A DNA stretch of 64,000 bases from positions 4,712,001 through 4,776,000 of the forward strand of contig JASJZH010000006.1 of assembly GCA_037178975.1 (NCBI GenBank). Reading direction: 5' to 3'. Origin of the DNA: Oscheius tipulae (lineage: Eukaryota > Nematoda > Chromadorea > Rhabditida > Rhabditidae). The notes beneath the pieces were generated by a model that did not search any database, was not told the origin of the DNA, and saw nothing but the letters and a program-made list of their open reading frames with translations. Shown piece by piece: positions 12,708-24,291 of this stretch. The position numbers and the translations under genes are program-made. The first letter of the stretch is position 1. Each line of letters starts with the position of its first letter.

Positions 12708-14299
12708 TATAACTATTTGAGGTTCTATCCCTCTGGCACTCAAAACATCTCTGGCAACTCATCTTCAGGGAACAAGTGATCCCAAGCAATGGATGGACAC
12801 AAGTACACTCTCAGTTCTGATAGAAGCGAAAGAATGAACTGTTTACAAAAATAAAGCGAAGGGAGCCTTAAAAAGGACTAGGGATGAGGAAGCTGACTTG
12901 AATGAAAACATGTGCGACCTAACAAGGAAGAAGTTAGTTTGATGAGTAAGGTCTAACTTCAAACAGGGAAGATAATCAGAAAAATATGACCAGATAGACA
13001 TGTTAACATACTAACCTTTGAAATCGATTGTGTTTGATAAATCTTTGATAATATAGAATCCAATGGAACATCTCTTGTGATGCCTTTTTTGTTCAAATAT
13101 TGCTGTTAGCTTAGCAACATCATACAATGTCAAAGCGTTTAGGAGGTTACACGAGATTGCTAAGCGCTTCGACAATAAAAACTTTGAAGAATTCCCGTGA
13201 ATTGCTCTTTTAGAATCAACGAGAATATCATCCATTTTGGGCATCTTGTACTTTTGTTTTCTATTGAACCCAAGTGTCTTAATGACCATGGTTTGCCACC
13301 ATAATTTTGTATTACTGTTTGTAGTTGTCGATAGCAAAACACAGTCACAACTACTGATAAAATATCTATTTCAGTTGCGGAATTGGTTGGTCAATCCGGG
13401 TATACTTTAATATTAAGTCTATGAAGAGGGTGTAGGAGGTTTGTGCTGATTTAAGTGAAACAATCAAAAACATACAAGAAGGTTCTCGAACACTACGTGA
13501 ATCAGCAAAAAGTAGATTTTATAGAAAGCTGGGGTAGCATCCAAAGATCTTCGTCTACGACAAAGATGTCCTAATTACATTGACACAATAAGTAAATTTT
13601 CATACAAAAATTTGTTGTCACCTGATCCCGAGCAATACATGGATCTTGTTTGTGGTACAGTTACTCTAAATAGAAAGGCCTGATACAAAAGTGAGCGATC
13701 AACAGTCTGAGTCTACCCCCCAAAAATGCTTTTAATTGGGTCTGGGAGAAAAGTCATTAAATTCTAATCACTCATGTTTTCCGGTCGGAAACCATTCGTT
13801 TCGACTGAAACTTGGGTAATCATGTAACTGTTTGAGGAACATTTTGCCACAAACTTCCGTTGTCGTGCAACGATAAACCATTTCCACACTCGAATTTTAT
13901 TGAATCATTGCAGGGCGGGATGCCCGGAGACCACTATCGGGGCGTTATGTTCTGGTGTTATCAACCTGCTCTAATGCGGGTGGTTTTATCGCGTATACCC
14001 TGTCCAACAATCCGCTCATCTTCCTTGTTAGCCTTTCAATATAGTAAAAACTGTAGCTGTTTGCATATCGTTACCGGCTACTTCTGTTCCGCAAAAGGTA
14101 TATAGGTGAGAGCTAATGAATAAACAACATATTATTAACAACCTGAAGAGTTTGCCTAGACACTTCAAGAATCTATTGCGAACTCTTAATTCTATGACAT
14201 TTTGTGAGTCGGTAAACATCTTCGGACACTTCGCACTTCCTATCCTGATAAGATAGCCACAAAACTCGAATGAAATTTTAGCCTGACAACAGCTCCAGT
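12708..14299. other. intergenic, no supported gene
   Basis: AT-rich sequence. A minus-strand open frame of 108 codons (13011-13337) has no recognisable similarity and no convincing splice partners. Nothing else seen. Confidence 0.4.
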
Positions 14300-15232
14300 A
14301 TGTCGGACGGAAGTGGCAGTCATCATTCTTCAATTGAGCACATCAACAGTGCCCATTACGATCTTCCAGTTGACGAGTCGGTTTCTGTTTTGATATTTAC
14401 CGAGATCATTTAGAGAGCTACCGGTTCAACCTCTTCCTCATCCTGAACCTCAAGAGCCTAAGAGGCTGGAAGAAAATCCCCTACCCGTGCCTCCATATCC
14501 AGAAAGAGGACAGACAGTGAACGATCAGGTTGCTTTCGATTTCACGTATAAGATCAATAAACTGAAATGTTTTGTCTTTCAGTTTGAATCAAGCTGATGA
14601 TGTTGCTGCGTTCAAGCTTGATCTCTGTGACAGAGATCCTCACAAACAAAATCAAGGACTCAAGGTCAGTCAGTTTTTGGCGTAAAATGGAGACTTGGCT
14701 CGTGGTTTCAAACTTATTTTTTAGCAGCTTAAAGCTTTAAGTTAAATGTGGACAGCTAGTTAGAGAACCGTTTCAGACCGGTTTTTTGGAAGTGTTTGCC
14801 GAGCCCGATCCAACTTACCATAGCATCGCTTGTGTTTGGACCTTCAGTTTTAGAGTAAGCCTGCCAAATTGCATATAAATCATCTAACCAGACCTTCGAA
14901 ATCACAAGGATCTATGTCTACAAGATTCTCACCCTAATCCTTGCTCTCCCTGTAGCCTTCTTCATGGGGTTGTTCTTTGCTCTGGCCACCTTTTTCCATA
15001 TCTGGATTATCAAGGTGAGTAATTACGAAGCCGGAAACAGCGCTTTCAGCCTTTGATTCGACTCCTTCGCATTGGACTACAACAGATTTTCATTGTGTGG
15101 CCTATGATCCTGATTTATATGGTCCGTCCATGTTTCTATTCTATGGGAGCCGTCTTCAGCACATTCCGGCTTCACCAGACGCAAGGTCCAATTGTCGAAG
15201 AACCATGGATGGTTTTGGTAGAAAGACCATGA
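14300..15232 (+). CDS. caveolin
   Basis: Integral membrane scaffolding protein that inserts a hairpin into the cytoplasmic leaflet and oligomerises in cholesterol-rich membrane. Six exons (14300-14376, 14414-14545, 14583-14664, 14777-14854, 14892-15014, 15050-15232) give 224 aa. The N-terminal half is acidic and Pro-rich (residues 28-70). The caveolin core follows: FLEVFAEPDPTYHSIACVW (signature/scaffolding start), TFEITRIYVYKILTLI, a roughly 30-residue hydrophobic hairpin (LALPVAFFMGLFFALATFF) and the C-terminal amphipathic part ending in VVWP/VRPCFYSMGAVF-type sequence. A TTTTAG site 20 nt before the ATG could accept a spliced leader. C. elegans has two caveolins, cav-1 and cav-2; I cannot say which this matches. 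Intron 2 is 37 nt. Confidence 0.9.
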
Positions 15233-17227
15233 TTTATAACATGTTTTTATTTACTTTATTCATTATGAAGATAGAACTGACAGACATTTCTTCCACTTTC
15301 CACAAATGCAATGGACAGATTTCAAGCTAGTATGAATGCAGTGCGATGTACAGTAGTATCCTGTAATACACAATGTGGCCATTCTAAGCCCATATCACTG
15401 TCCTGAACTTTAGCAAAACACTTTATGTGTTCTCGTCTGTTAATTAAGACCTCGCATGTTTTCAAGTTCAAAGTGTAGTTCGTGACATAAAAACAGGACC
15501 ATTCGTGCTACAAGATACGACTCGGTTAATTGTACCTCATCCCCGGAACATCAAAAACAATAACAACCATTTGCTTCACGTTTTTTTCTCTCGCAATTAG
15601 ATTACTTTTTGCTCTGATGTACTCACGAAAAAATTTACTTTTGTATACTCCTCTTGTTATAACATTGGAAGGAATAGAAATGACATGTGTTTTTGGAACA
15701 ATTGCACCTTGAAATCATATGGTCTACTCAGCGCTGATTACCGGTTGCCCGGCGGCCGTCTAATATTAACAGCATTGATTTGCAAGCCTTTGTCCAACCG
15801 GAAACGGACGTATTTGACTTTTTTTAAATAAATTTCCATGATTCCGAAAAATAAAACCAGCTGCATCTGGGATCTTACAGGAACACTATCTCTTGTGTGT
15901 AATTGCTATTTTCCCTCTCACCCTATCATAACAAGGGTGGTAATTACGCAACATGCTCTTTGATTATATAAAACTATTTGTTCCGGCAAAAATCTTTGGT
16001 TGCGTGTTTTCTGATTCACCATTATTGAGTGAGTGACATAGACGGTGATCTCAGAAAAACAACAATAGGAAAAGATCTTGGTTGATCCTACGATGGAAAA
16101 TCCAGTTAGTGCAGCAGCTACCAAAATAACGTCCTAGCTTTTCTTTTACGGTGTACGTAAGCAAACATGCTATAGCATTTTTTGGCTACCGACATCATAG
16201 ATACAATGACATTTATATAACCATGCTTGGTTATCCCTACACAAGTACTCTTCAGTTCCGATCAGTTTCTCGGGTTGATCTGCTCTTGGAATCTGGCTTC
16301 TTCAAGCTAAACTCCTTTTAATCTAGTTTCTTATTTGGTAGTCAGCTATAAAATTTCTCGCCGACTAACCACTTAGTTCAACGATTAAGTTATAGCTGGT
16401 GTGACAACTGCCTGACAACCTGAACCATCAAATAACGGTATCCATAGCTTATTGACGTCTATCATAAGTTATCAACTTTTTTCATTTAGTATCTCCCTGT
16501 TTGTCTCCACTTTTAGTATCGGTACATATTACGTAATAGATTACGTCCCAGGGGGATTACCTAAATGGCAACGTTTATTTCAACCCTCCCTTACTCACTG
16601 CTCGAAACGGGGGGAGTTTTATGAAATCACCAGTTTCTTTAGTTTTACTAGCCTGTGATTGGAAAGCGCTGGTAGCGCAGCTGATACTGCGGCTACAAAT
16701 TAACTTCTATCGAACATGGCTTCGGTTCTGCTTTACCTGTTCAAGTACCTCCTTTGTCCACACTGTCCACCGGATTTTTCTAATCTTTCTATGTTCTTCA
16801 TATTAGCCTGGAACCTTGTAGGCAAACTTCACATAGTGCTGTAAACCATAGAGCAAACGATTGTTGACGATAGTTCACATAGAATTCGGAAACATGTAAA
16901 TCTATGATACTGTCTTTCAGTCTATCATATTTTCATAACAGTTTGGGTACCTATGTTGAGTTGCAACCTTGTAACAAAATCTGATTTGTTCTTCTACGTT
17001 TCGTCAATGAATCAGAACGTGTTGTTTATTATTTTACCAGGAATATGCAAGGATGGGAGGTTTTCCATTTTGTAGTCTAATGCTGAAGGCGTTGTCTAGG
17101 AGGCGTGGTCTTTAGTAGTTGACCCTCTAGAATATGAATCTTAAATGTTTTGCCATAAAGATTTCTTGTGACTACTGTTGCTAGATGTTCTTCCTTGCAG
17201 AACATACCCCAAACATTTGCGTTTCAG
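15233..17227. other. intergenic, odr-3 upstream region
   Basis: About 2 kb without a supported gene. It should contain the odr-3 promoter. A tRNA A-box-like string near 16672 lacks a matching downstream half. No other structure seen. Confidence 0.4.
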
Positions 17228-19563
17228 ATGGGTTCATGCCAGACTAAAGAAAACGCAGAAAATGCGGCAAGAAACAAGGAAATCGAGAAACAGCTCAACG
17301 CCGACAAGCGGGCAGCCAACAGCATAGTAAAACTTCTTCTCCTCGGTGAGATTTCTTAACTTTAACCTGAAGCTTCACTGATTAGCAACTGACTAAGTGC
17401 GTCAACCAAGACAGCTGGCGAAATTGTTTAATTTTCAATTACTATCACCGATATCAGTAGCGACAACAGACGAAAACCAGACAAAACGACTTTTTTCAGG
17501 TGCCGGAGAATGTGGAAAATCTACAGTTCTCAAACAGATGCAGTAGGTTAAAGGTTAAACCACACCAAAATGCCGATTTAGAATACTTCACAGCAACGGC
17601 TTCACAGAAGAAGAAATCAATGAGAAAAAAGCTGTTATTTACAGTAACACCGTGACATCCATGTGTAATATATTAAAAGCTATGGAAAACACGCTGAAAA
17701 TACCATTGGAGAACACAGAAAAGATGGTAAGCTACAGTTAAAGATGTTACTATTTGGTTCAGGAACTGCGAAGTATCGTGCTAAGGGTGCAGGAGATGGG
17801 AGAAGAGACTGAACCTTTGACGGAAGAGGTTACGAAAGCAGTGTACGAATTATGGCAGGATCCAGGAGTGAAGAAAGCTTACGAAATGCGCAGCGAATTC
17901 CAACTGACCGATTCTGCAAAACAGTGATTATAAGGATCGGGGCGGGTTAACCAAACTTATTTCAGTTTTCTCGACTCTGTCATGAGAATATCTGAGCCCG
18001 GGTACCGACCAACTGAACAAGACATCCTCTATTCTCGAGTAGCAACAACTGGAGTCGTGGAAGTCAAGTTCAAAATTAAAGATCTTGACTTCAGGTAATC
18101 TCTCTCTTACTAAGCGCAACGGTGTCTGTATGTGTGCGTGCGTGTTTGTCTGTGCGCAGCCGATTGTACGTTTGGACACACGGTAACGGAAAACTTTTTG
18201 TTGTAAAGTACCATTTTGTAGAGAATTTTAAGCTGAGTAAGTATATGGAATAATATTTAGGGGTGCACCTACTCTGAACGAAGTTACAGAGCTTCAAAGT
18301 TTTAGCGCCAAACTTAGAGTATTGCTAAGAGGCGCTGTCGCCGCCAGCACGCGCACCCTATGCGTCTCGGGTTCGATTCCGCGCCAGGGCGATCGGTTTG
18401 AGGCCAGTGAAGGGACTTTTTGTAGTGTTCAATGAGCTGAGCAAGAATATGCAGTTATCTCAGCATAAAATTGCAGGGAAAGACAGAGAGACAGAAATAT
18501 AGCCGGGCAAACGTTCTGGGCATGTTCCTGCGGCAAGGGGAAAACGGTTATCGAGAAACAATGGGTATGATTTGACAGTTTAGAAGACATATTTTTCCCA
18601 AAGAGGAGCGTATAGTAGTCTTACATTGAAGCAGCGCAGCTGAACGGCGAAGCCGTCGGAGATGGCTGGTTGTATCTACAGAGTTAATCTGTTTATTTTG
18701 CAGGGTTTTCGATGTTGGTGGCCAACGATCGGAGCGAAGAAAATGGATTCATTGCTTTGACAATGTCGAGTCAATCATATTTATTACCGCCATTAGTGAA
18801 TACGACCAAGTCTTGTTTGAAGATGAAGCTACTGTAAGATACTATAAAAAGGGAAAAAATTGTTTCAGAATCGCATGATTGAGTCGATGCAGCTTTTCAA
18901 CTCTATTTGCAACAGTTCTTGGTTTCTGACGACTGCAATGATTCTCTTCCTGAACAAAAAGGACTTGTTTATGGAGAAAATACAGCGTGTCAACATAACC
19001 ACTGCATTTCCGGACTACGACGGTATTTTGAGAAAGTTCTTAGGAAGGCATTTCTTCAGGAGGACAGAACTACGACGAAGCTGTGGCGTTCATCAAGTTC
19101 AAATTCTCCGAGCTCAACTTGAACCCTGACAAGAAGACCATCTACATGCACGAGACCTGCGCCACTGACACCAATCGTTAGTTTTAGCTGCTTTGGGCGG
19201 TCCAGAAACTCGTAGTTACAATGTTCTGACTGCTTCCTGGTGCTCAGAGCAAAAACAAATGCCGCGAAAAGTGATTCGTTTCAAACAAATTGACTAGGAT
19301 AAGAACAACGAGAAGAGAAGAACAATCTTTCTTATACGTTAGCTCTTATATCTATTATTGTTTTACATCCATTTTCAAGGTATTCCTATGTTTCGGATGT
19401 CTGGTGTGTTCAATATTTAAGCAATGCTTCGCAGAAAACATAATCGTAAAAGCTTGGTTTTTAAAATTTACTAATTAAATGTTTTTCAGAAGTACAGCTA
19501 GTCATCTCAAGTGTCATCGACACGATCATTCAAAAAAATTTACAAAAGGCCGGAATGATGTAG
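17228..19563 (+). CDS. odr-3: ODR-3, chemosensory G-protein alpha subunit
   Basis: Gi/o-like alpha subunit that in C. elegans acts in the cilia of AWA, AWB, AWC and ASH neurons in olfaction and nociception. Nine exons (17228-17345, 17500-17542, 17582-17726, 17763-17923, 17966-18094, 18704-18833, 18869-19022, 19060-19176, 19490-19563) sum to 356 aa, matching the C. elegans length. N-terminus [20 protein letters not shown] has Gly2 and Cys4 for acylation. P-loop reads GAGECGKST (Cys where most paralogues have Ser); arginine finger [27 protein letters not shown]. The C-terminus NLQKAGMM lacks the pertussis-toxin Cys. Intron 5 (18095-18703) is by far the longest and holds a tRNA-like B box. GTTTCAG abuts the ATG directly, a likely trans-splice site. 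I recognise the sequence as ODR-3 from memory; the name was not checked by search. Confidence 0.96.
18329..18400 (+). repeat. tRNA-like (SINE-like) fragment in odr-3 intron 5
   Basis: The string GGGTTCGATTCC near 18370 fits the B-box/T-loop consensus of tRNA genes and lies in a locally GC-rich block inside an otherwise AT-rich intron. I cannot fold a full cloverleaf: acceptor and D arms are not convincing. It may be a tRNA-derived repeat or a tRNA relic. Confidence 0.35.
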
Positions 19564-19958
19564 GAAGCCCCTTTGTTAGTCATTTCCCGAATTGACGATA
19601 TGCTCCGTTCACCAATTTCTACATTGGTGATCTTATTTTTTTGTGCGATATCGACGTTTCTTGCATTGAATGAAACTTTATATCGATGTTTATGATCAAG
19701 TATGAAAGCTGATGAATGGCTTTGATTGAGGGCGTCAGAGCATGGTTGCGAATCAGCTGTGCAGCCATTTTCCGCCTGACGCGATCAAACATTTTTTCCA
19801 CGGATAATCATACAATTACCAAACACGTTTATGCTTTTGTTATCTGTTATTTACAACTTTATTTTTGTAGAAATACAAGCTAGTGTTTCACTTTGATTTA
19901 CTTTAACTTTCTCAGTTTTGAATTGCAAACCTTTGATTAATCTTTCTTTTTCAGCAAT

Positions 19959-22681
19959 ATGAATGGACCGGGTGTTCCGGTCACCGATCAAATTATAACA
20001 TTGAACGTCGGAGGGAAAAAGTTTGCTACGAGTGCTCAAACGTTAACATGGATTCCCGACACGTTCTTCACCAGGTTTTGATTCATGTCCATTTAATATA
20101 ACGCGATTTCAGTTTGCTAAGCGGCCGAATTCCTGCTCTGAGAGATGAAACTAACGCCATCTTTATCGACCGTGACCCGGACGTTTTCCGAGTGTTGCTG
20201 AACTATTTGAGAACAAAACAGATCGATTTAACGTAAGTCTCTGCTGTTTTACTCACGTTTGATATTATCTTAGTGTGATACCAGTAACAACGCTCAAGCA
20301 TGAAGCACAGTTTTTCAATTTGGTACCTTTAATACGTCGCCTGTCACTTTGCGAGGAATTGGAGGTATGTTAATTGGCACTTTTAGTTATCTATCGCATC
20401 TAAGACGTCTTCATGCGGCTCCGTACTATTTCACGGTCTTATTCCTCCACCAGCCATTTCTCCTACGTTGTCAAAACAAAAGGTCTGTATTCTGTTGTTG
20501 ATGCAATGATTGATTTAGCGAGGAACGTTTTGTGCAACGACAGAATCAGCGCCGACGCACAAGAGCACCACAGGTAGAAGCAGCAATTCTTTGTTTCACA
20601 TAACGTTCAGACGGAAATCAATTAAATTCTTCTAAATCACAGCCTGCCTTTAAAGACAACCTACTGCTTCTAAAACGAGATTTTCGTCAAAAAACGAGCT
20701 CGCTCTCGGCCCAAGATGTAGATCTTGCTAGAGTTCGGGTGATCAAGGCGCATTACAATACAATTGTTGTGGCGTATGCATATCAGGCATGTGTTTACAG
20801 GTATCGTTTACTTGATTTTTTTAAATGTAGCTTGTTTACAGAATGAAAGATTCGGTTGGATGGCAACGAGTGTATAGTACCGTACAGACAGACAGTGTCA
20901 TCAAGCAAGTTGCCTTAAATATGAAGTTTGGAGCACAAAATACGGACAAAATGCTCTCATTCGCATTAAGTAACAACACTTTACACCTTTGGAAGCTTGG
21001 TGACGAAGGCCAACTGCAGAAAAGAGGTTTGAAACTCTTAACTTGTTTTGAACATTCTTCCGATAGGGAACTTCAACCTTGGAGTCCCAATCGACAATCT
21101 TTTCTTCATTGGAAGCCAGATGGTAGCTTTGAGTAAGACGGGAAAAGTTGGTATTTGGCAATCTGTGAATCAAAACTGGCAAGTTCAAGGTATTTTAAAT
21201 GATTACCCAGTTTATTTCACATTCAGAGCTTGTTCCAATTTCGTGTTACGATACAGCGGGTTCTTCTCTTCTTCTGGGATGCACAAACGGGTCTATGTAT
21301 TATATTGACATGCAAAAATTCCCTTTGAGGTTTGATTCTTTACTTTTACCAGCAAGAAAGCTGAATATTCAGAATGAAAGACAACGATCTCCTTGTGACT
21401 GAGCTTTACCGTGATCCCAATGAAGACTGTATAACTGCTATCAGCGTGTATTTGACACCGAAGACAAGTAAGGTCTTTAAATATTTTTGTAAACTTCTTC
21501 CAGCTGTCTGTGGAAATTGGATAGAAATCGCTTATGGAACTTCTTCCGGAGCTGTACGGGTCATCGTTCAGCATCCTGAGACTGTCGGCCACGGTCCACA
21601 ACTATTCCAGACCTACACTGTCCACAACTCGCCAGTAATTCGTGTTGCCCTTAATACGCATCACCTTATCAGCGGTTAGTCAATGAAGTAATTTGGTTCT
21701 ACGGTAATTTAGTCTGTGCTGAGTACAATCACGTACGTTCCTGGGCAGTCACGCGGTTTCGAGGGATGATCAGCACACAGCCGGGCAACACGAGTCTGGC
21801 GTCGTTCAAAGTATTGTCTTTGGACTCGACAGATGATTCAGTGGAGAGTCAGTACACCGATGCTGGTAGCAAAAACTGACTTTATGTGTGAATAGATCAA
21901 CTTTAGGACCTTTCGGTGACCAGGATGGTGAGCAGGTATTTATTCAGCGAGTGATCCCGGAAACGAACCAAGTGTTTGTCCGATTGGCATCCACAGGAGA
22001 TCGAATCTGCACAATCAAAACAGTCGATGGAGCAACCATTTCTTCATTTTCGGTACACGAGTGTGAAGGATCGAGTAGAATGGGCAATCGACCGCGGAGA
22101 TTCCTTTTCATTGGAACAACCATTGGAAATGTTCAGGTATGCATCGTTGAAACAGTTTATCTATTGAGCATTTTCAGATGTTTGACTTGTCAACTGCTTT
22201 GGACCAATACCATGCTCAACGTTCACTACCTTCTGTAGGACTGCCGGGTCCATCAACCGGAGATCGGGAACAATCCGTGAAACCGGCTTCATCTTATGTT
22301 AGAATGCAATCACCCGTTCATCAGGTAGTGTTTCGGGTTCATTAGCGTCTCTATACCACTAGTCATTTTGGTACCTAAGCGCCATTGGTTGCGACATTTC
22401 ACGCCAATAATGGTTTCTGCATAGCATCGAACCTCAGACAACAATAGGTGGCGATAATTGAATGTCCACTAGGTCCTTAAATAGAGTTGCAAACTTGAAC
22501 TCTGTGTTTTGGGAATCACCAATGCCAGATTATTGAAAGCATCCTATTTCAGAGTTTGGCGGGACCATCAGCACAAGAACTTCTTCAGCTAATCGACGAG
22601 TGTGATATCTGCTGTAGTTCCAACAATACTCCTGCTTTAAGTCCTCACCCCTCGAATGCAAACCTCTCGTCCCTCACTTGA
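19959..22681 (+). CDS. KCTD3/SHKBP1-type BTB protein
   Basis: Orthologue of vertebrate KCTD3 and SHKBP1: an N-terminal T1-type BTB domain followed by a WD40-like propeller. KCTD3 is known as an accessory protein of HCN3 channels and SHKBP1 as a CIN85 partner. Fifteen exons (first 19959-20074, last 22553-22681) sum to 649 aa. [43 protein letters not shown], then LCEELE and [14 protein letters not shown]. Propeller stretches match KCTD3 almost word for word, for example [52 protein letters not shown] and [17 protein letters not shown]. The tail ends with a conserved [11 protein letters not shown] motif. TTTTTCAG lies 4 nt before the ATG, a likely spliced-leader site. The exon 5 acceptor must be GCGAG at 20522 for the frame to hold, although TTTAG sits 4 nt upstream. 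Its ATG is 396 nt after the odr-3 stop. Confidence 0.94.
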
Positions 22682-23299
22682 TCGCTACCAAGATATTGCT
22701 GTATACTCTATCAAACGGAATGCCTTCCAAAGCTCACACAATTTCTTTCCTATCCTGCCATTTTTAGCGTTTTCGGGGTATTTGAACCAAATATATCGGT
22801 GCGAATAAGTCTCTTACAAACATCAGGCACAACACGAATATCCTCATTAAGCCAATTGGTGTGACGCCGGAAGCGTTGTGAATCACAATCTTCAACATTT
22901 CGGCGTCACCGAAGTCACGTGTGAAATGCTACAACCAGAGACAAATGCTAGGATATGAGTAACTTGATGCATTTATTTCACACGATATACACCATATCGG
23001 ACACCCAGAAGTAAACTTGTCGAAAAGTGACGAGACTCTTGGTCTAAGAGAGAATTGGACGGTTCCTCCCCGAGAGCTGAAACTACATCTTAGGCTTTTT
23101 TTTGCCAGATTTCAAAAGCTCTTTCTCGGAAACTCAGTCTCCCTGAGGATTTTCGGTTTTGATAATTTGATTGCGAGAACAAGCGAACTCTTCAATGAGA
23201 CACCACGCATTGTCTGGCTAGAAAGAGCTCTAAAGCCCAGAAGACTGCTTAATTTCCTAATGCGCATAGTTGATAAAATGTTCTGCTCTCGAGACTTAC
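22682..23299. other. intergenic, no supported gene
   Basis: Convergent 3' region between the BTB gene and the minus-strand neuropeptide gene. A + strand open frame at 23017-23331 overlaps the neuropeptide exon and has no similarity. Nothing else seen. Confidence 0.4.
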
Positions 23300-24291
23300 T
23301 TAAAATGTGCGTTTTCCACGTAGTCCTTTGAGGTTCATGTAAGGCATCCTTTTCCCTCTCATACCACGCAATCCCTTGAACTGTGGACCGTCGAGGAAGA
23401 AGTCGGATCGCTTCACAGCGGACATACCGTATGGTGCCATCTGAAATGTTCGCTTTGCATGATAGTGAACCACGCTTAAACGGTTGCGTATATTCTGTTT
23501 TATGTACCCGAGATCTTTAATTCTCTAAGCTTCACACGTTTTTCTGAACAGAAGGCGAACAAAGAAAGTTAAATTGGTTGCGAAGCCTACTTCTTTGGTT
23601 GAGGTTGCCGTGGTCCCAAAGAAGGGAACGCTCTCGATGTTTTCAACGTCACCCCCTCTCGCCAAGATTTTAGTTTGGTTGTGCAACATCCGCTGTCACA
23701 ATAGCCTTGATGTCAAACTGGCCCCTAATTGCATCAAATTTATTCTGCTTCTTCCTATCACAAGTCTCGTAGTGGCTTCCCCCAACACGAAAATTACTTC
23801 CTTAACTAAGCACACATTTCCGGTCCAGGCATATCGCAACTATCGTTAGGGTGGACTGCAGCAGACAGCTCTGCTCATCCTTCCGATGTTGTGGCGGCGT
23901 TATTTAGAGACTCATGAATTAAAGAGGAGTTCAGGTGAAGTAATTTGCAGTCCTGCAGGTACACAACACACACATAAAAGTGTTACAGACAGGCCCATCA
24001 GTGTTTTCCACAACACAGTGCCTTACGGGAAACAGTCTCAGCCCATTCCTATACCTAGTAGAGCTACGCTGAACACAAAAGTGGTCAAACGACAAAAACG
24101 TTTCAATGCTCGCGGCAGACTAGAACCTTTCACATTCAGGTTTAAACTTTCTGTCAGGCTGCAGAATCCAGAGACGCAACAGCGTTGCAACGGCTCAAAG
24201 GCCTTACCTCGTTGAAAAGTTGAGCTTGGTTGACGTGTGCTAGGAAGACAACAAGAAGCAGAATAACTTGTAGAAAACGGCAAGTCAACAT
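23300..24291 (-). CDS. neuropeptide precursor, amidated LR peptides
   Basis: Two exons (24208-24291 and 23300-23440) joined in phase 0 encode 74 aa. Residues 1-23 or so are a signal peptide (MLTCRFLQVILLLVVFLAHV, then NQAQ). The rest is cut into peptides by dibasic sites: MAPYGMSAV-KR, SDFFLDGPQFKGLRGMRG-KR, and MPYMNLKGLRG-KR, then TF and stop. Two peptides end in Gly before Lys-Arg, the classic amidation and cleavage signal, giving predicted ...FKGLRGMR-amide and MPYMNLKGLR-amide. The shared FKGLR/LKGLR core inside one precursor is itself evidence for a peptide gene. The intron (23441-24207) is long for this window. A strong donor GTAAGT directly follows the stop codon, so a 3' UTR intron or an alternative longer product is possible. 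I cannot name a matching C. elegans nlp or flp gene. Secretion from neurons is inferred. Confidence 0.8.

Noticed and set aside
13011-13337. 108-codon minus-strand frame
   Set aside because: Protein-like in places but without recognisable family, splice sites or neighbours in phase.
16665-16745. tRNA A-box-like string (GGTAGCGCAGCTGATACTGCGG)-type, shortened
   Set aside because: Downstream T-arm (TGTTCAAGTACC) is poor and no acceptor stem pairs, so a functional tRNA is not supported.
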